NCBI GenBank assembly: GCA_963703145.1
Contig: OY969793.1
Coordinates: 3,720,001 to 3,784,000 of the forward strand
Direction: 5' to 3'
DNA: 64,000 nt
Source: Bog-756 sp963703145
GTDB taxonomy: Bacteria; Actinomycetota; Acidimicrobiia; Acidimicrobiales; RAAP-2
Shown here in pieces: positions 23,532 through 33,004 of this stretch. The translations under genes were made by a program, and so were the position numbers. Every line of letters starts with the position of its first letter. Position 1 is the first letter of the stretch. The notes below the pieces were generated by a model. That model saw only the letters and a list, made by a program, of their open reading frames with translations, had not been told where the DNA came from and searched no databases.

Positions 23532-25547
23532 GTGCTGCAGTTCGTGATCGCCGGACTCGTGCTGGGCGGCATCTACGCCATCGCGTCCGCTGGTCTGGTC
23601 ATCACCTACACATCGTCGGGCATCCTGAACTTCGCCTTTGGCTCGCTGGCCTACTTCATCGCCCGCTTCTACTACTACCTGCACACCCAGCACGGCTGGT
23701 CCATCTGGGAGTCGGCCGTCGTCGCCATCGGGATCGCCGCCCCGGCCCTCGGGGTCCTGCTCTATGCGGTTCTCTTCCGCCACCTGCGCCTGGCCTCGCC
23801 GCTGATCAAGGTGGTGGCGACCATCGGCCTGTCCGTCGCCATCCCGTCACTGGCCACCCTGATCTTCGGGTCGGCAGCCATCCAGCAGGCCCCGGGCCTC
23901 GCCCCCCAGCCGGTCCACGTGTACCAGTTCCTGGGCGTCCCGGTCACCCTCGACCAGATCATCGTCTACGTCTGTGTCGTCGCCACCGTGGCGGCCGGTG
24001 CCGCGGTGCTGCGGTTCACCGACATCGGCCTCAAGGTGAGGGCCATGGTCGACTCGCCCGCCATGACCGACCTGTCGGGCACCAACCCGGGTGCGGTCTC
24101 GGTCGGGGTGTGGGCCACCAGCACGTTCTTCGCCGGACTGGCCGGCGTGCTGGCCGCCCCGGTGATCGGTCTGGACGCCGGCAACTTCACCCTGCTCATC
24201 GCCGCCACGTTCGCCGCGGTCATCGCCGCCCGGCTCTCCAGCCTGCCCATCGCGGTCGGGGTGGCCCTCCTCATGGGGATCGCCACCTCGCTCATCCAGC
24301 GCTACCTCCCGCCGGCCAGCCAGTGGACCAGCGAGATCATCGACGCCGTGCCCTTCATTGTGATCGCGCTGGTCCTCGTCTACAACCTGATCCGACGGGG
24401 CCGGGTGGGGGAGATCGACGGCTGGGGTGGGGCCCTCGACCGGGCCATCACCCCGCAGGGCGAGAGCCGACTGGCCGGATCCACCACCAGCGTGGTCGAG
24501 ACGGCCTCTCTCAACGTGTTCGCAAGGTACGCCGGGCCGGTGGCCCTCATCGTCATCGCCGCCGCTCTGCCCATGATCCTCGGCGGCTATTGGGTGGGCC
24601 TCGTGGCCCAGGCCTTCGCCTTCGGGGTCATCTTCTTGTCCTGGACCCTGGTGACCGGAGAGGGCGGGATGCTCTGGCTGTGCCAGATCACCTTCGCCGG
24701 TGCCGGGGCCCTCACCACGGCCCAGCTGGCCAACAACCACGGCTGGCCCATCCTGGCTGCCATCGCCGCCGGGGGTCTGGTGGCCGTCATCATGGGGGCG
24801 GTCGTGGGGTTCCTCTCCATCCGTCTCGGTGACCTCTATGTAGCCCTGGTGACCCTGACCTTCGGGCTGCTCATCGAGAACCTGGTCTTCACCCTGCCGA
24901 GCTTCGTGAACCAGGGTCTCGGGCTTAGCCTCAACCGACCGGGCTTCGCCTCGTCGGATGCCGCCTTCTCCTACCTGTGCCTGGCGGCCTTCATCGTGGT
25001 GGCGCTGTTCATCGTCAACCTCCGGAGGTCGACGACCGGCCTCGCCCTCAACGCCGCCCGGTGGAGCGAGGTGGGGGCCCGGACCTCGGGCATCAGCGTC
25101 GTCCAGATGAAGGTGATCGCCGGTGCCCTGGCCGCCGGCATCGCCGGGGTCGGGGGTGGTCTGCTCGCCACCGCCCAGACCACGTTCCAGCCCTCTGAGT
25201 TCGCCACCTTCGCCGGCATCGTGTGGCTGGCGGTGCTGGTCACCATCGGGGTGCGGTCCAACGCCGCGGCCCTGGTGGCCGGCCTCACCTTCGTCATGCT
25301 CCCCGCCTTGTGCCAGGCCTATCTTCCGACCTGGACGGCCAATGTGCTGCCGGTGCTCTTCGGCCTCGGGGCCATCTCCGCGGCCAGGTATCCCGACGGT
25401 GTCCTGGCCGAGCAGAGTCGGCGGCTGCGCCGTCTCGTGCTGCACCTGGGCCCGGCCCGGGTGGGCGGTACTGGCCTCACCGATCCGGTTACCACCGAGG
25501 GCCAGCCGATCGACGCCGCGCCCCTGATCGCCGAGCAGGCCTCGTGA
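23532..25547 (+). CDS. livHM: Fused branched-chain amino acid-type ABC permease (LivH-LivM)
   Basis: A 671-residue membrane protein that joins both permeases of a LivHM importer. Residues 1 to about 290 match LivH (opens LQFVIAGLVLGGIYAIASAG, with the EAA-like loop near residues 150-190). After a linker of about 35 residues the LivM half begins (about 320-650) and contains WTLVTGEGGMLWLCQITFAG and the LivM EAA region around KVIAGALAAGIAGVGGGLLA. The ribosome site AGGGGAGCG precedes the GTG at 23532. It overlaps livG by 1 nt. The imported substrate cannot be read; HAAT-family systems move amino acids, amides and aromatic or aliphatic acids. Confidence 0.93.
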   Translation: MLQFVIAGLVLGGIYAIASAGLVITYTSSGILNFAFGSLAYFIARFYYYLHTQHGWSIWESAVVAIGIAAPALGVLLYAVLFRHLRLASPLIKVVATIGLSVAIPSLATLIFGSAAIQQAPGLAPQPVHVYQFLGVPVTLDQIIVYVCVVATVAAGAAVLRFTDIGLKVRAMVDSPAMTDLSGTNPGAVSVGVWATSTFFAGLAGVLAAPVIGLDAGNFTLLIAATFAAVIAARLSSLPIAVGVALLMGIATSLIQRYLPPASQWTSEIIDAVPFIVIALVLVYNLIRRGRVGEIDGWGGALDRAITPQGESRLAGSTTSVVETASLNVFARYAGPVALIVIAAALPMILGGYWVGLVAQAFAFGVIFLSWTLVTGEGGMLWLCQITFAGAGALTTAQLANNHGWPILAAIAAGGLVAVIMGAVVGFLSIRLGDLYVALVTLTFGLLIENLVFTLPSFVNQGLGLSLNRPGFASSDAAFSYLCLAAFIVVALFIVNLRRSTTGLALNAARWSEVGARTSGISVVQMKVIAGALAAGIAGVGGGLLATAQTTFQPSEFATFAGIVWLAVLVTIGVRSNAAALVAGLTFVMLPALCQAYLPTWTANVLPVLFGLGAISAARYPDGVLAEQSRRLRRLVLHLGPARVGGTGLTDPVTTEGQPIDAAPLIAEQAS

Positions 25548-26431
25548 TGGCTGCCGCTACCCACGGCGTTCGACCGGACATGGCCATCACACCGGGAACG
25601 CCTGCCCTCCAGGCCAGTGAGATCTCGGTCAGCTTCGGCGGCCTCAAAGCCCTCTCGAAGGTCTCGCTCGAGGTCCCGCCCGGCAACATCGTGGGCCTGG
25701 TAGGGCCCAACGGAGCGGGCAAGTCGACCCTGCTAGGCGTGCTGTCCGGGCTCTTGCGACCGGGTGGTGGGTCGGTCCGGCTGCGGGGCGAGAACGTGAC
25801 CAACGCCTCGGTCCGATCGCGGGCGGCCAAGGGGATGGCCCGAACCTTCCAACAGCCCGAGCTGTTTTTGGGGCTCACCGTACGCGAGCACCTCGTGCTG
25901 GCCCATCGTGCCCGGGTCTCCCCCCGCCGTCTGTGGCGGGACATGCTCGACCCCCGCTCGCTCATGCCGGCGGGCAAGGATGAGGACGACCACGTGGACG
26001 GCCTGCTCGAGCTCTTGAAGCTGACCCGGGTGGCCAAGGCTCCCGTCGCGGCCCTGCCGCTCGGGGTAGTGCGCCTGGTCGAGGTGGGACGGGCCCTGGC
26101 CAGCGACCCCTACGTCCTCCTGCTCGACGAGCCACTCTCCGGGCTGGATGCAACCGGGGTGGAGAACCTCCTGGTGGTGTTCAAGCGCATCGTCACCACC
26201 AACGAACACGACCTCTCGGTGGTCATCGTCGAGCACGACGTGGCCGCGGTCCTGGCCCTGTCCGACTCGGTCGTGGTCCTCGACTTCGGGGAGCGCATCG
26301 CCACGGGCAGCCCCGAGGAGATCCGCAATGACCCGGCGGTTCGGGCCGCCTACCTCGGGGACGGCGAACCGGCCAAGCGCTCGGCCACCGACGCGAGCAC
26401 CGAACAGCCCGTTCCACCGGTGGGGGGCTGA
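25547..26431 (+). CDS. livG: ABC transporter ATP-binding protein (LivG type)
   Basis: A 294-residue ATPase of the importer. Walker A is GPNGAGKST, the Q-loop lies in RTFQQPELF (a LivG hallmark), Walker B is YVLLLDEPLSG, and the switch His is in VIVEHDVAAVLALSD. The ABC signature is degenerate: LPLGVVRLVEVGRAL where LivG usually has LSYGxQRxLEIARAL. An N-terminal extension of about 20 residues and a Thr/Ser/Pro tail are unremarkable. The ATG at 25547 overlaps the permease stop. Confidence 0.93.
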   Translation: MAAATHGVRPDMAITPGTPALQASEISVSFGGLKALSKVSLEVPPGNIVGLVGPNGAGKSTLLGVLSGLLRPGGGSVRLRGENVTNASVRSRAAKGMARTFQQPELFLGLTVREHLVLAHRARVSPRRLWRDMLDPRSLMPAGKDEDDHVDGLLELLKLTRVAKAPVAALPLGVVRLVEVGRALASDPYVLLLDEPLSGLDATGVENLLVVFKRIVTTNEHDLSVVIVEHDVAAVLALSDSVVVLDFGERIATGSPEEIRNDPAVRAAYLGDGEPAKRSATDASTEQPVPPVGG

Positions 26432-26435
26432 ACCC

Positions 26436-27176
26436 GTGTCGAAGTCCCTCCTCAGTATCTCGGACCTCGACGTCCGCTACGGCGCGTCCCAGGCGCTGTT
26501 CGGCGTGTCGATCGACGTCGAGGCCGGCTCGGTGCTCGCCGTGCTCGGCGCCAACGGTGCGGGCAAATCCACCCTGGCCCGGGCGGTCTCGGGCCTGGTG
26601 GCCCCGACAGCGGGTCGAGTGACCTTCGATGGTCACGACATCACGGGCTTGCCGGCACACAAGGTGCGCAAGCTCGGCCTCACCTACATTCCCGAGGGCC
26701 GGGGCATCTTCCCGGGACTCTCGGTGATCGACAACCTGAAGATGGCGGTGGCCCAAGAGGCGCGCCACGACCGCACGACGGCCATCGAACGTGCCGTCGA
26801 ACGGTTCCCCGTCCTCGGTCGGCGGAGAGCACAGCGGGCCGGGAGCCTGTCGGGGGGTGAACAGCAGATGCTGGCTCTGGCTCGGGCACTGGCGGTCTCC
26901 CCCAAGCTGGTCATCGCCGACGAGATGTCACTCGGTCTAGCCCCGCTGATCACTGAGTCGGTGTTCGAGAGCCTCGAGGAGGCCCGACGCTCCGGGATCA
27001 CCATCGTGTTGAGCGAGCAGTTCGTCCACCGGGCCCTGGCCATGGCGGACAGCGCCGTGATCCTGAATCGGGGGCGGGTGGGTTGGTCGGGACCAGCCGC
27101 CGAGGCGGGCCAGGAGGTCCTGGACCGGTATCTGGGAGAAGGGGAGGCCGCGACACCAACTGTTGCTACGGGCTAG
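26436..27176 (+). CDS. livF: ABC transporter ATP-binding protein (LivF type)
   Basis: A 246-residue second ATPase. Walker A is GANGAGKST, the LivF-typical YIPEGRGIFPGLSV follows, the ABC signature is intact (GSLSGGEQQMLALARAL), and Walker B/DE is VIADEMSLGLAP. The GTG at 26436 comes 4 bases after the livG stop, so they are one operon. With the fused permease and the binding protein at 27350 it forms a complete uptake system. Confidence 0.93.
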   Translation: MSKSLLSISDLDVRYGASQALFGVSIDVEAGSVLAVLGANGAGKSTLARAVSGLVAPTAGRVTFDGHDITGLPAHKVRKLGLTYIPEGRGIFPGLSVIDNLKMAVAQEARHDRTTAIERAVERFPVLGRRRAQRAGSLSGGEQQMLALARALAVSPKLVIADEMSLGLAPLITESVFESLEEARRSGITIVLSEQFVHRALAMADSAVILNRGRVGWSGPAAEAGQEVLDRYLGEGEAATPTVATG

Positions 27177-27349
27177 TTAGCGTGCTCGTTGTTCGCTCCG
27201 TCGTCGCGGTTCGCCCATTCGGTGAGGAACGTGAAGCGAGCAAGGGGAAGAGGGGACGGGGGATGGGAGGACGTCAGCGGCCGCGGTCGCATCGGCGTGC
27301 GATCGCCACATTCAAATCAGTGCACACGCACAATCACCATGGAGGAAGA

Positions 27350-28594
27350 ATGCCAGTAATCCGGACGATGGCAAAGGTCTTGTTGACCGCCGCACTAGTC
27401 CTGCCCGTCGTCACGATTGCCGTGACGACCGAGCAGGCATCGGCGTCGTCGGCACCCATCACCATTGCGTACATCACCGACGTCACAGGAGAGGGCGCAT
27501 CCCAGAACGGCACGTCACCGACCGCATTCAAGGCCCGAATTGCGCTGCAGAATGCCGAAGGTGGCGTGAACGGTCACAAACTCGTGCCCCTGGTCATCGA
27601 TGACCAGACGAACCCGTCGTCGATCGCCACTGCCGTGCAGAGCGCGATCTCGAAGGGCGCATTCGGGATCGTCTCCCAGACCCCACTGTTCTTCCTGGCG
27701 GCGAAGTACCCGCAGCAGAAGGGCATCCCGGTGACCGGCACCTATGACGACGGTCCCGAGTGGGGCGAGCAGCCGTATACGAACATGTTCGCAGCCGACG
27801 TGGGAAGCCTGAACCCGAAGTACCCGGTGAACACGTTCTTGGGCGCCTTCCTCAAGCAGCACGGAGGAACGGTCCTCGGTTCATATGGCTACAGCATCTC
27901 GCCGTCCTCCAGCAGGTCGGCAATCCAGACGGCGAGGTCGTTCACCCACGCGGGGGGCAAGGTCGGAGTCCTCGACACCACCGTGCCCTTCGGTGGAGTC
28001 GACTTCACGAGTGCAGCCCTGGTCGCCAAGCAGCACAACATCAATGCGATGGTGCCTGCACTCGACAACAACTCCAACTACGCGTTGGCGACGGCCCTCA
28101 AGCAAGCCGGGGTCAAGCTCAAGGCCGTGACCTTTGCCACCGGCTATGAGCCAGATGTGATCAAGTCGCCAGCATGGTCCGTCCTCCAGGGCGACTACTT
28201 CCTGTCGTTCTTCCGCCCCTACGACCTGCCCAACGCCGGGACAAAGCAGATGGCAGCCGCGCTGCAGAAGTACTCGGGCTTTACGAAGAGCCAGTTCCCG
28301 ACCTTCAGCCAGTACGAAGCATGGACGGGTGCAGACCTCATGATCAAGGGCCTGCAGCTGGCCGGCAACAACCCGACCCGTGCAACGGTGATCAAGGACC
28401 TCCGGGGCCTCAAGTCCTACAACGCCAATGGGCTCCTGCCGCAGTCGATCAACTACTCCACGATCTTCGGGCATGACCCCACTCAGACGTGCAGCTGGTT
28501 CATGAAGGCTCAGGCCAGCGGCTTCGTCCCGGTGTCCTCGCAGCCGATCTGCGGGAAGGACATTCCCGGCACCTCGACGGCCAGCGCGTCCTAG
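27350..28594 (+). CDS. Periplasmic (extracellular) substrate-binding protein of the Liv-type importer
   Basis: A 414-residue binding protein (Peripla_BP_6 type). The signal peptide is about residues 1-31 (MAKVLLTAALVLPVVTIAVTT), without a clear lipobox Cys. ITIAYITDVTGEGASQNG opens the first lobe and IALQNAEGGVNGHKLVPLV is typical of the family. Later parts include ATGYEPDVIKSP and TFSQYEAWTGADLMIKGLQL. The ATG at 27350 follows GGAGGAAGA. A 173-base gap precedes it, so it may have its own promoter, which is common for the abundant binding protein. Specificity is unknown. Confidence 0.92.
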   Translation: MPVIRTMAKVLLTAALVLPVVTIAVTTEQASASSAPITIAYITDVTGEGASQNGTSPTAFKARIALQNAEGGVNGHKLVPLVIDDQTNPSSIATAVQSAISKGAFGIVSQTPLFFLAAKYPQQKGIPVTGTYDDGPEWGEQPYTNMFAADVGSLNPKYPVNTFLGAFLKQHGGTVLGSYGYSISPSSSRSAIQTARSFTHAGGKVGVLDTTVPFGGVDFTSAALVAKQHNINAMVPALDNNSNYALATALKQAGVKLKAVTFATGYEPDVIKSPAWSVLQGDYFLSFFRPYDLPNAGTKQMAAALQKYSGFTKSQFPTFSQYEAWTGADLMIKGLQLAGNNPTRATVIKDLRGLKSYNANGLLPQSINYSTIFGHDPTQTCSWFMKAQASGFVPVSSQPICGKDIPGTSTASAS

Positions 28595-28899
28595 CCGGAG
28601 TTCGGAACGAGGGGGCGTCGGTCCTCAGACCAGCGTTGGCGCTGAGTCGACCGGCGCTCCCTCGTCGATGTCGCGACGACAACCGATAAATACCGGGCAC
28701 GGGAGCGGTCGGTGTACCGTCAAGTGAGAGGCTGGAAACGTCATCCCACAGTGCAATGCTGTCACCAGATTGTGGGAAGATACGGGTCGATTGTCTCCTA
28801 GGTGGTACATCGAATGGCGGCCAATGAATGCCGCCGAGAAGAGGTCAATGGTTCCGCCATCCCTGGAGCCCCGACGAGCGGGGGGTTCGTCCTGCCCGC
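28595..28899. other. Gene-free stretch between convergent genes
   Basis: About 305 bases with no convincing gene. An imperfect inverted repeat (CGAGGGGGCGTCGG at 28608-28621 against CCGGCGCTCCCTCG at 28651-28664, 12 of 14 positions paired) may terminate the binding-protein transcript. Nothing else stands out. Confidence 0.3.
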
Positions 28900-30045
28900 C
28901 TACCGAACGGTCCGGAAGAACGCCTGAAGGTCGTCGCTGAACAGGGCAGGCTGCTCCATGGCGGCGAAGTGACCGCCCCTGGGCATGACCGACCAGTGCG
29001 TGACGTTGTACTGCTCCTCCACCCACGACCGCGGCCAGCGCAAGACTTCCTTGGGGTAACGGGCTACGCCGGTCGGTGCGGCGATGAACGGGAGCGGATC
29101 GACCAGGATGCCGCTCTGGTTCGTCTCCCAGTAGAGGCGGGCTGACGAGGTAGCGGTCTGCGTGACCCAGTAAATCATCACGTTGGTGATCAACTGGTCC
29201 TTCGAGAAGCAGTGTTCAGGATCACCACCACAGTCACTCCAGGAACGGAACTTCTCGACGATCCATGCCAGAAGCCCGGCGGGCGAGTCGTTGAGCCCGA
29301 CCCCGACCGTCTGCGGCTTTGTCCCCTGTTCATTGGCGTAACCGGCCTCTGCGCGCTGGAATTTCGCCATGTCGCCCAAATCCGCCTGTTCCTCCTCGGT
29401 CAGTGTCCCGGGGGTGTCCGGTCGGCTCCCGACCGGCATGTTGAGGTGGATGGCCGAACAGTGCTCGGGATCGAACACGGCAATTCGGCTGGTGACCTGG
29501 GCACCCCAATCACCTCCCTGAGCCACGTAACGCCGGTAGCCCAGTCGGCCCATGAGCTCGGCCCACGTCCGGGCGATGCGTGCCACATCCCAACCCCGGC
29601 TGATCGGCGGTGGCGAGAATCCGTAACCAGGAAGCGACGGTGCCACCACATGGAATGCATCGTCCGCCTGGCCGCCGAAGGCCGGAGGATCGGTGAGCCG
29701 TGGGATGACCTCGAGGAACTCCACGATTGAGCCGGGCCAACCATGGGTGATCACTAGCGGCAGGGCACCAGGATGGGGCGATCGTTCGTGAATGAAATGA
29801 ATCGACTGTCCGTCAACGGTGGTGCGGCGGTGGGCGAACTCGTTCAGGCGCGCCTCGTGAACGCGCCAGTCGTAGGTATCGAGCCAGTAGCCGACCAGTT
29901 GACGGAGGTAGCTGATGGGAATCCCCCCATCCCATGCCATGCCCTCGATCTCGTCGGGGAAGCGGGTCCGGAAGAGACGGTCGCGCAGATCCTCGAGCAC
30001 CGGTTCATCGACCCGGATTTCCATCGCTTCGATTGCTTCACCCAT
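28900..30045 (-). CDS. Epoxide hydrolase (EHN-type alpha/beta hydrolase)
   Basis: A 381-residue hydrolase. The N-terminal EHN domain covers about residues 5-105 (LEDLRDRLFRTRFPDEIEG, YWLDTYDWRVHEARLNEFAH). The core has the oxyanion motif HGWPGS, the nucleophile Asp179 in GGDWG, and the catalytic His in RGGHFAAMEQP; two Tyr for epoxide polarisation are plausible. It opens epoxides to diols, fitting a neighbourhood of P450s. The ATG at 30045 is preceded by two GGAG runs; a TTG 15 bases earlier is unlikely. It is divergent from the acyl-CoA dehydrogenase pair. Confidence 0.92.
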   Translation of the reverse strand: MGEAIEAMEIRVDEPVLEDLRDRLFRTRFPDEIEGMAWDGGIPISYLRQLVGYWLDTYDWRVHEARLNEFAHRRTTVDGQSIHFIHERSPHPGALPLVITHGWPGSIVEFLEVIPRLTDPPAFGGQADDAFHVVAPSLPGYGFSPPPISRGWDVARIARTWAELMGRLGYRRYVAQGGDWGAQVTSRIAVFDPEHCSAIHLNMPVGSRPDTPGTLTEEEQADLGDMAKFQRAEAGYANEQGTKPQTVGVGLNDSPAGLLAWIVEKFRSWSDCGGDPEHCFSKDQLITNVMIYWVTQTATSSARLYWETNQSGILVDPLPFIAAPTGVARYPKEVLRWPRSWVEEQYNVTHWSVMPRGGHFAAMEQPALFSDDLQAFFRTVR

Positions 30046-30235
30046 GGCTCCACACTCCAATTGCGGTCTCGTTCCGACCTCTTTATACAGCGGGTCCCGT
30101 GCTCATGGCGTACGAACGGACCGGTGCAGCCTCCTCAAGCGACCATCCATTATCCATGGGCGTGCCCGCCGCTCTTTGGGCTACCCTCCACACTGTTCGG
30201 CGCGTCATCCATTGACCGAGTGCAGGAATACGACC

Positions 30236-31264
30236 ATGGACTTAGAGCTCACAACAGAACAACAACAGGTTGTTGAAGCCTTTCATGGCCTGCTCACCGA
30301 CCGCTGTTCGACCGATCTCGTGCGGGCCAGCGAATCGACTGGGTTCGACCAAACGCTGTGGACGGCCATCGTCCAGCTGGCCGGTCCCACGATCGGGGTC
30401 CCCGAGGAGTTGGGCGGGGGAGGAGCCTCGCTCCTCGATCTCGAGCTGATCTGCGAGCAGACGGGGGCCTTTCTGGCCCCGGTGCCCCTGATCGATGGTG
30501 CCGTGGCCGCCCGGATGCTGGCGGCGATCGGTGATCGCGGGCGCAGCGCCCTCGATGTGATGCTGGCCGAGCCGGCGACGATTGCCACCGTCGCACTGCA
30601 CCCGGCAGCCAACGGGGTGGCCACCCTGGTCCCGTCAGGATCGATCGCATCGATGGTCATCGGTCTCGACGCCGATGACCTCGTCGTCGTGGTCGAACGT
30701 CTCGAAGGAGGCGAGCAGAGGAATCTCGGCTGCTCACCGCTGGCCGACCGATCGCTCGGCGACCCGGCGCGGTCGGTGTTGGCCACCGGACTGACCGCCG
30801 GCCGGGCTCTGGATCGGGCGCGCGACGAATGGCGCGTGCTCACGAGTGGCGCGCTGGTGGGCCTGGGTGAGGCGGCCCTGGCGCTCGGAGTGAACTATGC
30901 CAAGGAGCGCCACCAGTTCGGCGTGCCGATTGGATCGTTCCAATCGATCGCCCGTGACCTGGCCGATGTGGCCACGCTGGTGGACGGAGCCCGACTATTG
31001 GTGCGTGAGGCCGCCTGGGCCGAGGACCACGAGGACCAGGACTTCTCGTCGCTCGCCAGGATGGCATGTATCTTCGCCACCCGTGCTGCTCGGCGCGCCA
31101 GCAATGTGGCGTTGCACGTGCATGGCGGGTATGGCTTCACCCTCGAATATGACATCCAGCTCTACTATCGCCGGGCCCAATCGTGGCCATTGGCCCTTGG
31201 CGACCCGAAGCGCGGCATCGCACAGCTCGCCGACAGTCTCTTCGGCCCGGTCGGGGTGAAGTGA
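30236..31264 (+). CDS. Acyl-CoA dehydrogenase, small subunit-like (FadE)
   Basis: A 342-residue flavoprotein-type subunit with the ACAD N-terminal helical domain (about 1-105), a shortened beta domain (about 110-185) and the C-terminal helical domain. YAKERHQFGVPIGSFQSI is the conserved FAD-contact region and LHVHGGYGFTLEYDIQLYYRRAQ the C-terminal signature. The usual Glu of the YEGT-type base motif is not present at the C-terminus. It overlaps the next FadE by 1 nt, so the two may form an alpha2beta2 heterotetramer like the mycobacterial sterol FadE pairs; inferred from adjacency and lengths. Confidence 0.9.
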   Translation: MDLELTTEQQQVVEAFHGLLTDRCSTDLVRASESTGFDQTLWTAIVQLAGPTIGVPEELGGGGASLLDLELICEQTGAFLAPVPLIDGAVAARMLAAIGDRGRSALDVMLAEPATIATVALHPAANGVATLVPSGSIASMVIGLDADDLVVVVERLEGGEQRNLGCSPLADRSLGDPARSVLATGLTAGRALDRARDEWRVLTSGALVGLGEAALALGVNYAKERHQFGVPIGSFQSIARDLADVATLVDGARLLVREAAWAEDHEDQDFSSLARMACIFATRAARRASNVALHVHGGYGFTLEYDIQLYYRRAQSWPLALGDPKRGIAQLADSLFGPVGVK

Positions 31265-32433
31265 TGGACTTCAGATTGGGCTCGAAGAGCGATGCCTTCC
31301 GAGCCGAGGTGCGTGAGTTCCTCGACCAGCATCTCGATGCTGATGTCATCGAGACGGCCCATGAGACCGGAACGATGCATAACAAGGCCTTCTACCGCGC
31401 CCTGGGGAGCCAAGGGTGGATCGCCGCATCGTGGCCGGCCGAGTACGGCGGACAGGAGCGCGATCCCTACGAGATGACGGCCCTCCGCGACGAGTTGCGG
31501 CTGGCAGGAGCCCCCACTGACGGCATGGGGTTGTCCCTCATCGTGTGCCAGACGATCCGTCGGGTCGCCACCGACGAGCAGAAGCGCGACTTCTTGCCGC
31601 GCGCCCTGGCCGGCGAGATCCTCATGTCGCTCGGCTACAGCGAACCGGATTCGGGATCCGACGTCGCCTCGATCAAGACCCGGGCGATCCGTGATGGGGA
31701 CGAGTGGATCATCAACGGGCAGAAGATGTTCACGACACTGGCCCATGAGGCCAACTACGTGTTCCTGCTGGCCCGAACCAACCTGGACGTCCCCAAGCAC
31801 AAGGGGCTCACCATGTTCCTGGTCCCGCTGGACACCCCGGGCATCGAGATCCAACCGGTCCACACAGTCGGTGGCGAACGAACCAATGCCACCTTCTACA
31901 ACGACGTCCGGGTCAGCGATCATTTCCGGATCGGGGACATCGACGGTGGCTGGGCCGTCATGACGGTAGCGCTGGCCTTCGAACGGGGCGGTTTCGGTCT
32001 CAGTGAAGCCGATCGGGTGTGGGAACAGACCGTCGAGTGGGCAGGGCGGACTCGGCGTGCTGATGGGACCCGGGTGCTCGACGACCCCCTCGTTCGCGAA
32101 CGACTCGCCGTCATGCGGGTGAACAACGAGGTGGCCAAACTGCTGGCCTATCGAACGTCCTTTGTTGCCGTCAGTGGAAAGCTCCCCGGCGTCGAGGGCT
32201 CGATGCACAAACTCTTCTACGCCGAGTCCATGACCGCCGATGCCGCCGAGCTCGTCGACATGCTGGGTGCCGAGGGTGTGCTCCAACATGGTGACGACGA
32301 AGCCCCGGTGGATGGCTGGGTGGAGCACCTGTTCCGGCACGCCGCGGTCACGACGATCTATGGAGGCACCAGCGAGATGCAGCGATCCATCATTGCCGAG
32401 CGTGGTCTCGGTCTCCCCAGATCGGGTCGCTGA
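31264..32433 (+). CDS. Acyl-CoA dehydrogenase, large subunit-like (FadE)
   Basis: A 389-residue acyl-CoA dehydrogenase. YSEPDSGSDVAS is the flavin/substrate loop, GQKMFTTLAHEANYVFLLART the beta domain, and IYGGTSEMQRSIIAERGLGLPR the C-terminus. In the IYGGT motif the classic catalytic Glu (YEGT) is Gly, but a Glu in ALAFERGG may serve as the alternative base, as in isovaleryl-CoA-type enzymes. The ATG overlaps the preceding FadE stop (TGATG). The ferredoxin follows after 89 bases. Forms a likely heteromer with the preceding gene. Confidence 0.92.
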   Translation: MDFRLGSKSDAFRAEVREFLDQHLDADVIETAHETGTMHNKAFYRALGSQGWIAASWPAEYGGQERDPYEMTALRDELRLAGAPTDGMGLSLIVCQTIRRVATDEQKRDFLPRALAGEILMSLGYSEPDSGSDVASIKTRAIRDGDEWIINGQKMFTTLAHEANYVFLLARTNLDVPKHKGLTMFLVPLDTPGIEIQPVHTVGGERTNATFYNDVRVSDHFRIGDIDGGWAVMTVALAFERGGFGLSEADRVWEQTVEWAGRTRRADGTRVLDDPLVRERLAVMRVNNEVAKLLAYRTSFVAVSGKLPGVEGSMHKLFYAESMTADAAELVDMLGAEGVLQHGDDEAPVDGWVEHLFRHAAVTTIYGGTSEMQRSIIAERGLGLPRSGR

Positions 32434-32522
32434 CGCTGAGCATTTGACGGCGGCCGGTGACGCGACTGCGAGCGGTCGTGACCGCTCATTCGGCGGAATT
32501 CGGCAGTGCTAACGTCGACCCC

Positions 32523-32759
32523 ATGGGCGACGAGGTGAGGGGCACCGATGCGGAGCGCGGCCCCGGCATCGAACTCATCGACCGCGACGCCTGCATGGGC
32601 TCAGGCAATTGTCTGTACTGGGCCCCGGGGGTGTTCGAGCTCGACGACGATGGCGTGGCTGTCGTCGTCGGCGACGTCGCCGGCCACGAGGATCAGGTCC
32701 ACTCCGCCGTCCAGAACTGCCCGACTAGGGCGATTCGACTCCTGTCGAGCGACGGCTGA
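32523..32759 (+). CDS. Single-cluster 3Fe-4S type ferredoxin
   Basis: A 78-residue ferredoxin. The cluster Cys pattern is Cys24-MGSGN-Cys30 and Cys66-Pro67; with three Cys only, a [3Fe-4S] cluster is expected. VFELDDDGVAVV is the conserved acidic middle. Such ferredoxins are the usual electron donors of actinobacterial P450s; three P450s lie in this window, the nearest starting at 39686. The ATG at 32523 has no clear ribosome site; the frame is open 22 codons further upstream. Confidence 0.9.
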   Translation: MGDEVRGTDAERGPGIELIDRDACMGSGNCLYWAPGVFELDDDGVAVVVGDVAGHEDQVHSAVQNCPTRAIRLLSSDG

Positions 32760-33004
32760 ACTTCGGTTCTTGGCGTGACCGGGTCCGGACCCGGCCACGC
32801 CAGGCTGGGTTCGCCTCATCCCTCCGGCGACCGGAGAGCAGGCGGCTCGAGCGCTTTTCCCCGAATAACGCAAACGAGATTCTCAGATCAAGGCTCCACT
32901 GGTCAGCACCAGTCGCTCGACAATCGGACCAGCCCGTCGCACATTTTGGCGAATGCGAGTCGACGCACGAGGGCGTGAGCGCTGGCTCGATGTGTCGGGT
33001 AGGT

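Noticed and set aside
23847..25445. A 532-codon frame on the minus strand opposite livHM
   Set aside because: It lies wholly opposite the permease, is Gly/Asp/His/Arg-rich with no domain, and is a typical shadow of GC-rich membrane genes.
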